From: Pyxidicoccus trucidator
Lineage (GTDB): Bacteria; Myxococcota; Myxococcia; Myxococcales; Myxococcaceae
Direction: 5' to 3'
DNA: 64,000 nt
NCBI RefSeq assembly: GCF_010894435.1
Contig: NZ_JAAIXZ010000002.1
Location: 620,001 to 684,000, forward strand
Part shown: positions 8,112-17,726 of the stretch, one piece after another
Layout of the letters: each line of letters opens with the position of its first letter
How positions within the stretch are numbered: position 1 is the first letter of the stretch
Notes under the pieces: generated by a model
What the model was told of the DNA's origin: nothing
What the model saw: the letters and a program-made list of their open reading frames with translations, nothing else
Database searches by the model: none
Made by a program: the position numbers and the translations under genes

Positions 8112-9818
8112 TTGAACTTCACCTGCGACAATTGCCAGAAGCGGTATTCCATTGCGGACGAAAAGGTCCGCGGCAAGACGGTCAAGGTCCGTTGCAAGAA
8201 CTGCCAGAACGTCATCACCGTCGAAGGACCCGCCGAAGAGGAGAGCACCCGCGTGGTGTCTCTCGCGGACGTGGAGCGCATCCGCGCCCAGGAGCGCTCC
8301 CTGGTGGAGCCGGCGGCGGCTGCCGTCTCGGCGCCCCCGGTGGCGGCCTCGCCCGTGTCCCGGGCGCCCGCCGCGGCCCTCCAGACACCCTGGGATGACG
8401 AGCCCACCCGTGCAGCGCCCCTGAAGCCGACGGGCTCTCCATGGTTCGTCATGGTGCGCAACAAGCAGGAGGGCCCGCTCGACGAGGGCGCCCTCCGCGA
8501 GTGGATGGCCACCGGCGCCGTCAGCGGCCGCAGCTTCTTCTGGCAACAGGGGATGGCGGACTGGAAGCGCGGCTCGGACATCCCCGAGCTGGCGGGCCTG
8601 TTCGCGCCGCCGCCCGCGCCCGAGCCGCCCCCGCCGCCTCCTCCTCCGGTGGCCGAGCCGCCGCCCGCGCCGGCCCGCTCCGCGCGAGGGGCCTCGGCGC
8701 GGCGTGAGCCCGAGCCGCAGCCCTTCCTGCCGGAGCCCGAGCCGGAGCAGCCCTACGCCCCCGACGAGCCCCAGCAGCAGGCGTGGGATCCGGAGCAGGA
8801 CGAGCCCGAGCGGACCTTCTTCGAGGAGCCGGACCCGCGCCAGCAGCAGCAGGCCCAGGGCCGCCGGGGCCAGGGCGCCGCGCCGGCCGCCAGCGCGCCC
8901 CTCAACAACGACGAGCTGTTCTCCGACCTGGACCTGCCCGGCAACCGGGGCCACGGTGACGAGGACGACGGCCAGGGCCAGCACGAGGACCCGCTGGCCG
9001 CGCTGGGCGGTGGGGACGGCGACGAGCGTCAGCCCGTCGAGGACACCCGCCACTTCGCGGCGAAGTCGGGCGTGACGCGGCGCAACCCGGCGTGGAAGTA
9101 CGCCGTGGCGGTGCTGCTGCTTCTCGTCATCCCGCTGGGCGGCGCCTACGTCCTGTCGGAGACGCTGGGCGTGGTGCCCCTGCGGGTGAAGACGGTGGAC
9201 GCCGAGGGCAACCCGGTGGAGCAGACCGTCTTCTCCAGCAAGGGCGTGGGCGCGCTGCGCGACAAGCTGATGGGCCGCCAGCCGCCGGCCCCGGCGCCGA
9301 AGCCCGTCGCGCCTCCGGCGGAGAAGCGTCCCGCCGCGCCGCCGGAGTCCGCTCCCGCTCCCACCGGGGCGGCTCCCGCGGGCGCCGGCGCGCCGACGGG
9401 GATTGCACCGCCCCCGTCCGCGGAGCAACTGCAGGCCGTCTACGCGGACGCGGACAAGAAGGACGTGGGCCCCGACGTGCGCGAGGACGCGGACGTCGCC
9501 GCGGCGGACTCCGAAGAGGTGGGTGGCCCCTCGGACGAGGAAGTGGAGCGCGTGGTGGACAAGGCGCAGGACGCGTTCCGCTCCTGCGTGGAGAACGAGC
9601 TGCGGAAGAATCCGTCCTTCCGCGTCGGCAAGGTGACGCTCACCGCCACGGTGGGCAGCTCCGGCAAGGTGAAGGCCGCCTCGCTCGACAAGAAGGACCT
9701 GAACCGCTCCACCGTGGGCACGTGCATCCGGGACCGCGCGAAGGGGATGGTGTTCTCCGCCTTCGCCGGCGAAGACGTGGACCTCGAGATTCCGCTCGTC
9801 CTCTCCGGGACGCTGTAG
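8112..9818 (+). CDS. GltJ/AgmX-like protein: zinc ribbon, GYF, membrane helix, TonB-like C-terminus
   Basis: A 568-residue protein with the domain order of the Myxococcus gliding protein GltJ (AgmX). Residues 1-38 form a zinc ribbon (CDNC, CKNC); about 110-165 is a GYF_2 domain (PWFVMVRNKQEGPLDEG to WKRGSDIPELAGLF); then a long Pro/Gln/Glu-rich linker, one membrane helix at about 327-347, a second Pro-rich linker and a C-terminal AgmX/PglI TonB-like domain (about 475-568). In GltJ the cytoplasmic ribbon and GYF domain bind the polarity GTPase MglA and its partner. The start is TTG, supported by family alignment (MNFTCDNCQKRY). It sits alone, without other glt genes, so it is more likely a paralogue than the motility gene itself. 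Confidence 0.87.
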   Translation: MNFTCDNCQKRYSIADEKVRGKTVKVRCKNCQNVITVEGPAEEESTRVVSLADVERIRAQERSLVEPAAAAVSAPPVAASPVSRAPAAALQTPWDDEPTRAAPLKPTGSPWFVMVRNKQEGPLDEGALREWMATGAVSGRSFFWQQGMADWKRGSDIPELAGLFAPPPAPEPPPPPPPPVAEPPPAPARSARGASARREPEPQPFLPEPEPEQPYAPDEPQQQAWDPEQDEPERTFFEEPDPRQQQQAQGRRGQGAAPAASAPLNNDELFSDLDLPGNRGHGDEDDGQGQHEDPLAALGGGDGDERQPVEDTRHFAAKSGVTRRNPAWKYAVAVLLLLVIPLGGAYVLSETLGVVPLRVKTVDAEGNPVEQTVFSSKGVGALRDKLMGRQPPAPAPKPVAPPAEKRPAAPPESAPAPTGAAPAGAGAPTGIAPPPSAEQLQAVYADADKKDVGPDVREDADVAAADSEEVGGPSDEEVERVVDKAQDAFRSCVENELRKNPSFRVGKVTLTATVGSSGKVKAASLDKKDLNRSTVGTCIRDRAKGMVFSAFAGEDVDLEIPLVLSGTL

Positions 9819-9830
9819 CCCCGCGCGGCC

Positions 9831-11027
9831 GTGAGCACCCAGGAGACGGGCGCCGCACACGCCGCCGGGGGCCGCCTGCCCCGCGCGGTGGTGCTGCTGG
9901 GGCTGGTGTCGCTGCTCACGGACGTGAGCAGCGAGATGATCTTCCCGCTGCTGCCCGCGTTCCTCGCGGCGCGCTTCCCCGCGGCGCCGCTGCTGCTGGG
10001 CGCCATGGAGGGAATGTCGGACCTGGTGTCCGCGCTCCTCAAGTACCGCTCCGGCGTGTGGGCGGACCGGGCGCGCCGGCTCAAGCCGCTGGTGCTGCTG
10101 GGCTACGGCGTGTCCTCGCTGGCGCGGCCGATGATGGCCTTCGTCACGCTCGCCTGGCAGCCGCTGCTCATCCGCTCGCTCGACAGGGTGGGCAAGGGCG
10201 TGCGCAGCAGCCCGCGTGACGCCATCATCGCCCACTCGGTGCCGGAGGGCGCGCGAGGGCGCGCGTTCGGTTTCCACCGGAGCATGGACCACGCGGGCGC
10301 GGCGTTGGGCGCGCTGGTGGCCATGGTGCTGGTGGCGTGGGGGCTGCGCGCGGAGCAGGTGTTTCTCGCGGCGGCGGTGCCGGGCTTCCTCGCGCTGCTG
10401 TGCATCGCCGTGGTGCCCGAGCCCGCGCGCCCGCCGCTGGAGGACGGGAAGGGCGCGGCGTTGGTGCCGGTGCCCCGGCGGCTCGCGTACTACCTGGTGC
10501 CGGTGGTGCTCTTCGGCGTGGCCAACTCCACGGACGCCTTCCTCTTGCTCAAGCTCACCGAGGAGGGCGCGCCCCCGGCGCTGCTGCCCCTGGCGTGGCT
10601 GCTGCTGCACCTGGTGAAGGCGGCCGTCTCGTACCCCGCGGGCTGGCTGGCGGACCGGCTGGGCTCCTCGCGCGTGGTGCTGGCGGGGTGGGGGCTGTAC
10701 GCGCTCAGCTACGTGGCCCTGTCGCAGGTGCGCGGCGTTCCCGGCACGCTGGCCGTCATGGCCTTCTACGGGCTGTACCACGCGCTGGCGGAGGGGGCGG
10801 AGAAGTCGCTGCTCACGTCGCTGGTGCCGTCCGCCGTGCGCGGGCGGGCCTTCGGCCTCTACAACGGGCTCACCGGCGGGGCCTCGCTGGCCGCGGGCCT
10901 GCTGTTCGGCGCGGTGTGGACGCGGTGGGGCAGCGCGCCGGCCTTCCTCTTCGCGGGCCTGCTGGCCGCGGTGAGCGCGGTGCTGCTTTGGGTGCTGCTG
11001 CCCCGCGCCCGTCCCGCCGCGAGCTAG
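9831..11027 (+). CDS. MFS transporter
   Basis: A 398-residue integral membrane protein with about 12 hydrophobic segments and the major facilitator layout of two six-helix halves. The opening LTDVSSEMIFPLLPAFL and DRVGKGVRSSPRDA after helix 4 are characteristic of a subgroup of uncharacterised MFS efflux proteins. The substrate cannot be told from sequence. It starts with GTG 12 bases after the GltJ-like gene, so the two may be cotranscribed. Its stop overlaps the convergent DUF3006 gene by 4 bases (CTAG). Confidence 0.9.
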   Translation: MSTQETGAAHAAGGRLPRAVVLLGLVSLLTDVSSEMIFPLLPAFLAARFPAAPLLLGAMEGMSDLVSALLKYRSGVWADRARRLKPLVLLGYGVSSLARPMMAFVTLAWQPLLIRSLDRVGKGVRSSPRDAIIAHSVPEGARGRAFGFHRSMDHAGAALGALVAMVLVAWGLRAEQVFLAAAVPGFLALLCIAVVPEPARPPLEDGKGAALVPVPRRLAYYLVPVVLFGVANSTDAFLLLKLTEEGAPPALLPLAWLLLHLVKAAVSYPAGWLADRLGSSRVVLAGWGLYALSYVALSQVRGVPGTLAVMAFYGLYHALAEGAEKSLLTSLVPSAVRGRAFGLYNGLTGGASLAAGLLFGAVWTRWGSAPAFLFAGLLAAVSAVLLWVLLPRARPAAS

Positions 11028-11266
11028 AGGTCGAAGTCGCCGGACGGAGGCGGCTTCTTCCCCTGCTTCGCCCGCGTGCGGGCCTCGCGCACCTCGGCGC
11101 GCAGGGCCTCGGTGGCCTCGCGGTCCACCTGGAGCGTGTCCAGGTCCAGCACGTCGCCCTCGCGCACGCCTTCGGGCAGGGCGCTCAGCGGGCGTGTCAC
11201 CTGGCGGCCCTCCACGACGAGCACGGCGACGTCGTCCTCGATGCGGTCCAGTGTGGCGCGAGTCAC
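11024..11266 (-). CDS. DUF3006 family small protein
   Basis: An 80-residue protein of the DUF3006 type: a short beta barrel (TRATLDRIEDDVAVLVVEG, then LPEGVREGDVLDLD) followed by a charged helix. DUF3006 genes are commonly found beside secreted ComEC-like metallo-beta-lactamase genes, as here; the function is unknown. It is the last gene of a three-gene minus-strand operon, 13 bases after the preceding gene. Confidence 0.85.
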   Translation of the reverse strand: MTRATLDRIEDDVAVLVVEGRQVTRPLSALPEGVREGDVLDLDTLQVDREATEALRAEVREARTRAKQGKKPPPSGDFDL

Positions 11267-11279
11267 GGGGTGGCTCCTC

Positions 11280-12626
11280 TCAGGGGTTGCAGTCCCGGGC
11301 CGGCCGCCGGTTGTCCCGGCTGGCTTCCTCGCGGGACTTGAAGACGAGCCTGTTGGCCGGCTTTATCTTCATCGCGTTCCGGCACGACGGCACGTGGAAG
11401 ACCTCGCCCTTGCTGCTGGCCACGTAGGTCCCCGAGGACATTCCGCGCGGCTCGACGCTCCCTCGCGGCGGACGGGTGCCGGTGCTCACGCGCGGCGGCG
11501 GCGCGGCCGCGGAGGGCAGGTCGTCGATGTCCACCACCTGTCCGTACTGCTTCGGGCCCGTCGTGCCACGCGGGCTCTGGGTGGCTCGCGCGGGCTCCGC
11601 CTTCGCGTCCCCGGCCTTCGCCACCGGGGCGGAGGCCGTGCTCAGGCCGGGGAAGGTGTAGCGCGTGTCCTCCGGCACGCCCTCGGGCAGGCGCTGCGGG
11701 GTGACGACGAGCTTCTTCCCGTCGCTCACCACCTGCACCTCGCCGGCCACGTCCGTGCGGAACACCTGGACGCCCAGGCCTTCCAGCCGCTTCAGCGTGG
11801 CGGCCGCCGGGGCGTCGCGCGTGTTGCCCGGGGCCGTGGAGATGACGGCGGCGCGAGGCTCCACGACTCGCAGGAACGCCTCGGTGGACGGCCCGTCCGC
11901 GCCGTGCGCCGCCACCTTGAGCAGCGTGGCCTTCATCGCCGTGCCGCGCGCGAGCAGCTGCGCCTCCGTCCGGGCGTGCGCGTCCCCCGCGAAGAGCAGC
12001 GCCGTGTCGCCGTAGGTGAGCCGCAGGACGATGGAGTTGGCCTCCAGCGGGGCCTCCGGTACGTCGATCATGCCATTGGGCGGGCGGGGCCACAGCACGT
12101 TCAGCTCCACGCCCGTGCCCAGCTGCAGGCGCAGCGGCGCATTGGGCGTGGACGGGTCCGGGGCGGGCGAGCGGAACTCCACGCCCTGGCTGCCCAGGGT
12201 GGTGAGCAGCGCGTCGTATTCAGGAGGAGCCGCGCCCAGCTGCGGCTCCAGCAACTGCTTCACGCCCACGCGCCGCTCCACCGCCTCCAGGCCCCCGTGG
12301 TGGTCCGCATGCGGGTGCGTGAGGACGACCAGGTCCAGCCGCTGCGTGAGCAGCTCCGGCAGCCGGTTGACCAGGTGGTCCGCCGCGCTGGCGGGGCCGG
12401 AGTCCACCAGCACCGTGTGGCCCTCGGGGGACACGATGAGCGCGGCGTCCCCGTGGCCCACGTCGAAGAAGTAGACGTGCAGCTTCCCGTCCGGGGCCCC
12501 GCCGAAGTAGCGGCGGGGCTCGGTGGCGCGGACCGGGACGGGTGTCGGAGGGGGCGGTGGCGGCGGCTCCTGGCAGGCCGCCGTGGCCAGCAGCACCCCG
12601 AGGAGGGAGAAGAGGCGCGGGCTCAT
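11280..12626 (-). CDS. Secreted ComEC-type metallo-beta-lactamase lipoprotein
   Basis: A 448-residue protein with lipobox ATAAC near residue 18 and a Pro-rich linker. Residues about 48-290 form the ComEC/Rec2-type metallo-beta-lactamase domain: VYFFDVGHGDAALI, then THPHADHHGG (the HxHxDH metal site), FAGDAHARTE and a later AAHGADG. The C-terminal 45 residues (FHVPSC, then SREEASRDNRRPARDC) resemble the Ada-like Cys-pair module found at the end of some secreted nucleases. The stand-alone soluble form lacks the ComEC channel, so it probably acts on extracellular nucleic acid or another phosphoester. Its start overlaps the stop of the previous gene (ATGA), indicating translational coupling. Confidence 0.88.
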   Translation of the reverse strand: MSPRLFSLLGVLLATAACQEPPPPPPPTPVPVRATEPRRYFGGAPDGKLHVYFFDVGHGDAALIVSPEGHTVLVDSGPASAADHLVNRLPELLTQRLDLVVLTHPHADHHGGLEAVERRVGVKQLLEPQLGAAPPEYDALLTTLGSQGVEFRSPAPDPSTPNAPLRLQLGTGVELNVLWPRPPNGMIDVPEAPLEANSIVLRLTYGDTALLFAGDAHARTEAQLLARGTAMKATLLKVAAHGADGPSTEAFLRVVEPRAAVISTAPGNTRDAPAAATLKRLEGLGVQVFRTDVAGEVQVVSDGKKLVVTPQRLPEGVPEDTRYTFPGLSTASAPVAKAGDAKAEPARATQSPRGTTGPKQYGQVVDIDDLPSAAAPPPRVSTGTRPPRGSVEPRGMSSGTYVASSKGEVFHVPSCRNAMKIKPANRLVFKSREEASRDNRRPARDCNP

Positions 12627-13855
12627 GGGTGGCAGTCCTCGGCGGGGCGGCGCTCGCTCAGGGCGGCGGCGCGGCTCGGATAGACGGTGCGCTCGGACTT
12701 GGAGCGCTTCAACGTGCGGCAGTCCTCGCTGTGGAACACCTTGCTGCCCTTCAGGCTGATGAAGCGCCCCTCCTCCGCGGCGGCCCGGGAGGGCGAGGGC
12801 GTCTCGGAGGGGCCCCGCGTGGTGGCGCTCCCGGCGCGGGAGGCGGGCTCGGGCTCCTTCGCCCGCGTGCCGCTCCGGACGTGCTGCGTACCGGGAAGAA
12901 TCGGGCCGAGCGCCACGGGGCCGGGCTTCACCGTGCCTGGCACCACCAGGGGCGCGGCGCGGCCCTTCCTGGCGCGCAGGGTGACGGAGGTGCCGTCGCT
13001 CACCGCCACCACCTCTCCGTCCACGTCGGTGCGGAAGACGCGGGCGCCCGAGGCGTCCAGGCGCTCCAGGGCCTCCGCCGTGGGGTGCCCGTAGTCGTTG
13101 CCGGCACCGCAGGAGATGACGGCGGCCTTCGGCTTCACCTCCGCGAGGAAGGCGGCCGTGGAGGAGTGGCGCCCGCCGTGGTGGGCGACCTTGAGCACCG
13201 TGGAGGAGAAGTCGATGGGCTTCCGGAGGAGGGCGGCCTCCGTGTCCGGCTCGGCGTCGCCGGTGAAGAGGAACGCCGTCTTCCCGTACGTCAGCTTGGC
13301 GACGATGGAGTTCGAGTTGGGGTCCGAGCGCGTGTTGTCCAGGAAGGGCTCCTGCGGCACGCGGGGCCAGAGCACGGTGAGCGAGGTGCCCTCGCCCAGG
13401 CCGATGGTCAGCAGCGTGTGGGGCGCCTGCGCGCTGGGCTCCGGAGTCATCACCTGGCCCACCGCTCCACCCACGTAGCTCAGCAAGTCCCTGTAGGCGT
13501 CGCTCGCGTGGTCGAAGCCCGGGTCCATGAAGCGCTTCGCCCCCACCGCGCGCAAGGCCTGCGTCAGCCCTCCCAGGTGGTCCAGGTGGGGGTGCGTGAG
13601 GATGACCAGGTCCAGCGGCTCCTTCACCAATTCCTTCAGCCGGCGGGTCAGGTGCTCGCGGGCCTCGGGCGGGCCGCCGTCGATGAGCACCGTCTTGCCC
13701 GTGGGCGAAACGATGAGGGCGGCATCCCCCTGGCCCACGTCGAAGAAATACACCGTGAGTGACTTGCCGGCGGGGGCGGGCAGAGGCGCGGCCACGCCCG
13801 GGAGCGAGGCGAGCAGGAGGACCAGGAGGCTGAGCAGCCGGGCAGGAGACGTCAC
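12623..13855 (-). CDS. Secreted ComEC-type metallo-beta-lactamase protein, paralogue
   Basis: A 410-residue paralogue of the next gene in the operon. It begins with a cleavable-type signal peptide ([18 protein letters not shown]) rather than a lipobox. The metallo-beta-lactamase domain follows at once: [34 protein letters not shown] and [10 protein letters not shown]. The C-terminus carries the same Ada-like Cys module ([21 protein letters not shown]). GTG at 13855 is taken as the start because the signal peptide begins there; the frame is open to 14440. It is the first gene of the three-gene operon and is divergent from deoC. Confidence 0.87.
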   Translation of the reverse strand: MTSPARLLSLLVLLLASLPGVAAPLPAPAGKSLTVYFFDVGQGDAALIVSPTGKTVLIDGGPPEAREHLTRRLKELVKEPLDLVILTHPHLDHLGGLTQALRAVGAKRFMDPGFDHASDAYRDLLSYVGGAVGQVMTPEPSAQAPHTLLTIGLGEGTSLTVLWPRVPQEPFLDNTRSDPNSNSIVAKLTYGKTAFLFTGDAEPDTEAALLRKPIDFSSTVLKVAHHGGRHSSTAAFLAEVKPKAAVISCGAGNDYGHPTAEALERLDASGARVFRTDVDGEVVAVSDGTSVTLRARKGRAAPLVVPGTVKPGPVALGPILPGTQHVRSGTRAKEPEPASRAGSATTRGPSETPSPSRAAAEEGRFISLKGSKVFHSEDCRTLKRSKSERTVYPSRAAALSERRPAEDCHP

Positions 13856-13966
13856 GCAGCGGACTCTACCGCTCCGCTCCTCTCCTCGGCACCTGGATGG
13901 GCAGCGGATGCGTGCTCCCCGTGCGAGCGCTTCCCGAGGGACGGGAAGTGGGCTAAGGGGCGCGGC

Positions 13967-14785
13967 ATGTCCGACTCCCAGGACGTCATCAAGCTCGTCG
14001 AGGAGATTGCCGACCAGGCCCGCCGCCGGATGAACGCCTGGAAGGAGTCCTCGACGCAGGAGCCCACCCCCCACATGCCGCCAGCCACGGGCCGCGTCGA
14101 CATGGAGTCCATCCGCTCCCCGGCGGACCTGGCGCCCTACATCGACCACACGCTGCTCAAGCCCGAGGCCCGCGCCGAGGACGTGGTGAAGCTGGCCGAG
14201 GAGGCCCGCACGCACGGCTTCGCCACGGTGTGCGTGAACAGCACCCATGTGGCCACCGCCGCGCGCGTGCTGGCCGGCGCCTCCACCGTGCCGATTGCCG
14301 TGGTGGGCTTCCCGCTGGGCGCGTCGCTGCCGTCCGCCAAGGCCTTCGAGGCCCGCGAGGCCATCCGCGCCGGGGCGCGGGAAATCGACATGGTGCTCAA
14401 CGTGGGCGCGCTCAAGTCGCGCGACTATGCGCTGGTGCACCAGGACATCGCCGCGGTCGTGGACGCCAGCCGCCCGCTGCCGGTGAAGGTGATTCTGGAG
14501 ACGGCCCTGCTCACGGACGAGGAGAAGGTGCTGGCCTGCGCCCTGTCAAAGGCCGCGGGGGCCGCCTTCGTGAAGACGTCCACCGGCTTCGGCCCGGGCG
14601 GCGCCACCGCCGAGGACGTGGCGCTGATGCGCCGCGTGGTGGGCGAGGACGTGGGCGTGAAGGCCTCCGGAGGCATCCGCTCCATGGAGGACGCGATGAA
14701 GATGCTGCGCGCGGGCGCCAACCGCCTGGGCGCGTCCGCGTCCGTGGCCATCGTCAGCGGGCAGACCTCCACCGCGAAGTACTGA
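13967..14785 (+). CDS. deoC: Deoxyribose-phosphate aldolase
   Basis: DeoC splits 2-deoxyribose-5-phosphate into acetaldehyde and glyceraldehyde-3-phosphate, the last step of deoxynucleoside breakdown. The 272-residue protein has the DeoC TIM barrel from about residue 50: [12 protein letters not shown], the VVGFPLG strand, EIDMVLN with the catalytic Asp, the Schiff-base Lys at about 203 in FVKTSTGF, and the proton-relay Lys in VGVKASGGI. The N-terminal 45 residues are an extra helical extension. AAGGGG lies 6 bases before the ATG. It belongs with the nucleoside uptake and phosphorylase genes further along. Confidence 0.96.
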   Translation: MSDSQDVIKLVEEIADQARRRMNAWKESSTQEPTPHMPPATGRVDMESIRSPADLAPYIDHTLLKPEARAEDVVKLAEEARTHGFATVCVNSTHVATAARVLAGASTVPIAVVGFPLGASLPSAKAFEAREAIRAGAREIDMVLNVGALKSRDYALVHQDIAAVVDASRPLPVKVILETALLTDEEKVLACALSKAAGAAFVKTSTGFGPGGATAEDVALMRRVVGEDVGVKASGGIRSMEDAMKMLRAGANRLGASASVAIVSGQTSTAKY

Positions 14786-14799
14786 CACCCGGCGGCGAC

Positions 14800-15192
14800 G
14801 TGAACGCGAAACAGCGAGAGGAATTCAAGCAGCTGCTCCTGGCGCTCCACTCCGAGCTGACGGAGAAGACGCCGTCGAGAATCGAGCCCAACCGCACCGA
14901 TGACGCGCGCATCGGCGGCGACGAGGACGAGCAGCCCCTCAACGAGATGATGCAGGCCATCGCCTCCAACCGGAACCGGAACATGGACGGCGTGCTGGCC
15001 CGGGTGATGAAGGCCCTGGGCAAGCTGCGCGACGACCCGGACGCCTATGGCGAGTGTGAGGAGTGCGGCGACGAGCTGCCCCTGGGCCGGCTTCGCGCGA
15101 TGCCGTATGCGGAGTACTGCGTCACGTGCCAGGGTGCCAAGGACGGCCCCAAGGGCCGTGCCACCCGCAAGAAGCTTACCGACTACACCTGA
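14800..15192 (+). CDS. TraR/DksA family zinc-finger protein
   Basis: A 130-residue protein with a helical hairpin (residues 1-75) and a C-terminal DksA/TraR C4 zinc finger: CEECGDELPLGRLRAMPYAEYCVTCQ positions are split so that the first CxxC and the second CxxC are 18-20 residues apart. DksA-like proteins bind the secondary channel of RNA polymerase. The acidic DDA tip of true DksA is not clear here, so this could be a DksA paralogue with a different output. The start is GTG at 14800, 14 bases after deoC, suggesting cotranscription. Confidence 0.88.
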   Translation: MNAKQREEFKQLLLALHSELTEKTPSRIEPNRTDDARIGGDEDEQPLNEMMQAIASNRNRNMDGVLARVMKALGKLRDDPDAYGECEECGDELPLGRLRAMPYAEYCVTCQGAKDGPKGRATRKKLTDYT

Positions 15193-15255
15193 ACAACCGG
15201 CGCGCGAGCCACGTGCTCCGCGCGTCCCCTACGGCTAGACGAGGCTCCGAGGCTC

Positions 15256-16983
15256 ATGGACACCACCGGATTGAGAGAGCGTGCGGAGGCCTGGCGGCAG
15301 GCGGACCCCGACACGTCCACCGCGGCGGAGCTGGCGGAGCTGCTGGCCCGGGGCCACTGGACCGAGCTGGCCGACCGCTTCGCCGGAGATTTGGAGTTCG
15401 GCACCGCCGGCCTGCGCGGCGTGCTGGGCGCGGGCCCCAACCGGATGAACCGCGCCGTGGTGCGCCGCACCACCGCGGGCCTGGCGCGCTACCTCAAGGA
15501 CCAGGTGCCGGACGCCGCCACGCGCGGCGTCGTCGTGGGCCGCGACGCCCGCCGCCTGAGCACCGAGCTGGCCGAGGACACCGCCGCGGTGCTGGCCGCG
15601 GAGGGCATTCCCGCGCATGTCTTCCCTCACCCGGTGCCCACGCCGCTGGCCGCGTTCGCCGCCCTGCACCTCAACGCCGCCGCGGCCATCATGGTGACGG
15701 CCAGCCACAACCCGCCCGAGTACAACGGCTACAAGGTCTACTGGGGCAACGGCGCTCAAATCATTCCCCCGCATGACACGGGCATCGCCGCCGCCATCGC
15801 CCGGGTGGAGCCCGCCAACCGCGTGCCCCTGCTGGCTCCGGCGGACGCGCGCGCGAAGGGCCTCTGGAAGGACCTGGAGGACTCGGTGGGGGAGGCGTAC
15901 CTGCGCGGCATCCTCGGGCTGCGCGTGCACAAGCGCGGCTCGGACTCGCTGTCCATCGTCTACACCGCCATGCACGGCGTGGGCGGCGTGTGGGCGGAGC
16001 GCGCCCTGCGCGACGCGGGCTTCCCGCGCTTCACCGCCGTGTCCGAGCAGCAGATGCCGGACGGCCGCTTCCCCACCGTGCGCTTCCCCAACCCGGAGGA
16101 GCCCGGCGCCATGGACCTGTCCCGCGCCACCGCCGAGCGCGTGCGCGCGGACCTGGTGCTGGCCAATGACCCGGACGCGGACCGGCTCGCCGTCATGGCG
16201 CGCGCCGCGGATGGGAGCCTGCGCATGCTCACCGGCGACGAGGTGGGCGTGCTGCTGGGCCACTACGTCCTCACCCAGGGCACGAAGCGCGCGCGCCCGC
16301 ACGTCGTCAGCACCATCGTCTCCTCCACGCAGCTGGGCGACATCACCCGCGCGCTGGGCGCCGCCTATGACGAGGTGCTCACCGGCTTCAAGTGGATTGC
16401 CAACCGCGCGCTGGAGCGCGAGCGCACCGAGGGCACGCAGTTCATCTTCGGCTACGAGGAAGCGCTCGGCTACACCGTGGGCACGGTGACGCGCGACAAG
16501 GACGGCGTCGGCGCGGCGCTCGTCATGGCGGACCTCGCGGCGTGGTGCGAGTCGCGCGGCACCACGGTGCTCGGCTACCTGGAGGAAATCCAGCGCCGCC
16601 ACGGCATGTACGTGGGCGCCCAGCGCAACGTCACGCTGCCCGGCGCCGCGGGCGCCCAGCTCATCCGCGCCATCATGGACGCCTTCCGCGCGTCGCCGCC
16701 CTCGCGCATCGGCGCGGACGCGGTGCGCGCCGTGCGCGACTACAAGCAGGGCGGGGCGGGGCTGCCGCCGTCCAACGTGCTCGCCCTCGAACTGGAGAGC
16801 GGCGGCCGCGTCACCCTGCGCCCGTCCGGCACCGAGCCCAAAATCAAGTACTACTTCGAGCTGAAGGAATCGCTCTCCGCCGGCGAGCCGCTGGCCCAGG
16901 CCCGCGAGCGCGCGGAGGGTCGGCTGGCTCGCTTCATCGACGACTTCCTGGCGCTCGCGCGTGAGCGAGGGCAGCCCACCTGA
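15256..16983 (+). CDS. Phospho-sugar mutase (phosphoglucomutase/phosphomannomutase/phosphopentomutase type)
   Basis: A 575-residue alpha-D-phosphohexomutase. The active-site phosphoserine loop TASHNP lies near residue 153, the Mg-binding loop DPDADRLAV near 310, the sugar-binding GYEEALGY near 400 and the C-terminal phosphate loop RPSGTEPK near 525. Length and the FGTAGLRG opening match the PgcA-like phospho-sugar mutases that act on glucose-1-phosphate and, in some members, on (deoxy)ribose-1-phosphate. Given deoC upstream and the nucleoside genes downstream, a phosphopentomutase activity is plausible but not shown by the sequence. Confidence 0.92.
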   Translation: MDTTGLRERAEAWRQADPDTSTAAELAELLARGHWTELADRFAGDLEFGTAGLRGVLGAGPNRMNRAVVRRTTAGLARYLKDQVPDAATRGVVVGRDARRLSTELAEDTAAVLAAEGIPAHVFPHPVPTPLAAFAALHLNAAAAIMVTASHNPPEYNGYKVYWGNGAQIIPPHDTGIAAAIARVEPANRVPLLAPADARAKGLWKDLEDSVGEAYLRGILGLRVHKRGSDSLSIVYTAMHGVGGVWAERALRDAGFPRFTAVSEQQMPDGRFPTVRFPNPEEPGAMDLSRATAERVRADLVLANDPDADRLAVMARAADGSLRMLTGDEVGVLLGHYVLTQGTKRARPHVVSTIVSSTQLGDITRALGAAYDEVLTGFKWIANRALERERTEGTQFIFGYEEALGYTVGTVTRDKDGVGAALVMADLAAWCESRGTTVLGYLEEIQRRHGMYVGAQRNVTLPGAAGAQLIRAIMDAFRASPPSRIGADAVRAVRDYKQGGAGLPPSNVLALELESGGRVTLRPSGTEPKIKYYFELKESLSAGEPLAQARERAEGRLARFIDDFLALARERGQPT

Positions 16984-17048
16984 GTCTTGAGGCACACCAC
17001 CGCAGCCACTGGCCGTGCCCCCGCGCGGCCCCCGCAGAAAGGTACCGC

Positions 17049-17702
17049 GTGAAGCGTCTCATCCCCGGAGTCCTCCTCGCCTGCTTCCTGTCCCTTCCCG
17101 GCACCGCGCTGGCGCAGCGGGGCCAGGGCTGGTCCATCCTCGCCGCCGACACGCTGGGGCGGGGCAACACCGCCTTCTCGGGGCAGATTGGCTGGCCCGG
17201 CCTCACGCTCGGCCTGCTCCACGGAGGCTCGGAGCGCTTCGACATCGGCGGCAAGTTCACCTTCAACTGGGGCCGCGAGGGATGGGTCCGCTACACGGAC
17301 CCCGGCGTGAAGTTCCAGGCGTGGATGCGGCTGATGCTGGCGCAGACGTCCAACGTGTCGCTGGCAGTCACCTTCCAGCCGGGCCCCTTCTTCTACTTCG
17401 AGGACACCGGCGGGCGGGACGACACGGACGTGGGCCTGGCGCTGCCCGTGGGCTTCGTGATTGGCATCCCCGCCGGCAGCGCCGTCATGGTGAACCTGGG
17501 GCTGGACCTCCCCTTCCACGTCTACTTCGGGAACAGCGTCGGCCCGGTGTTCCCCATCCTCGTGGGAGGTGGGCTGGAGTACTTCGTGGACCGCAGCCTC
17601 GACGTCACCTTCAACGTCCGGCTGGGGCCCTCCCTCATCCCGGACTTCGACGCGACGGAGTTCACCCTGGAGGCACTCTTCGGCGTCGCCTACCGCTTCT
17701 AG
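17049..17702 (+). CDS. Secreted beta-rich outer-membrane-like protein
   Basis: A 217-residue protein with a clear signal peptide (cleavage after ALAQ, about residue 23). The mature part alternates hydrophobic and polar residues with many Gly and aromatic residues, and it ends in FGVAYRF, with the C-terminal Phe typical of outer-membrane beta barrels. About 8 strands can be counted. No enzyme motif is seen. AAAGG precedes the GTG start. It converges on the degenerate kinase gene with a 24-base gap. Confidence 0.75.
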   Translation: MKRLIPGVLLACFLSLPGTALAQRGQGWSILAADTLGRGNTAFSGQIGWPGLTLGLLHGGSERFDIGGKFTFNWGREGWVRYTDPGVKFQAWMRLMLAQTSNVSLAVTFQPGPFFYFEDTGGRDDTDVGLALPVGFVIGIPAGSAVMVNLGLDLPFHVYFGNSVGPVFPILVGGGLEYFVDRSLDVTFNVRLGPSLIPDFDATEFTLEALFGVAYRF

Positions 17703-17726
17703 CGGCAGGCGCGCCGTGAGCGGCGA

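Noticed and set aside
8010..10781. A 923-codon open frame on the minus strand
   Set aside because: It is antisense to the GltJ-like and MFS genes and consists of Arg/His/Gly-rich sequence without domains.
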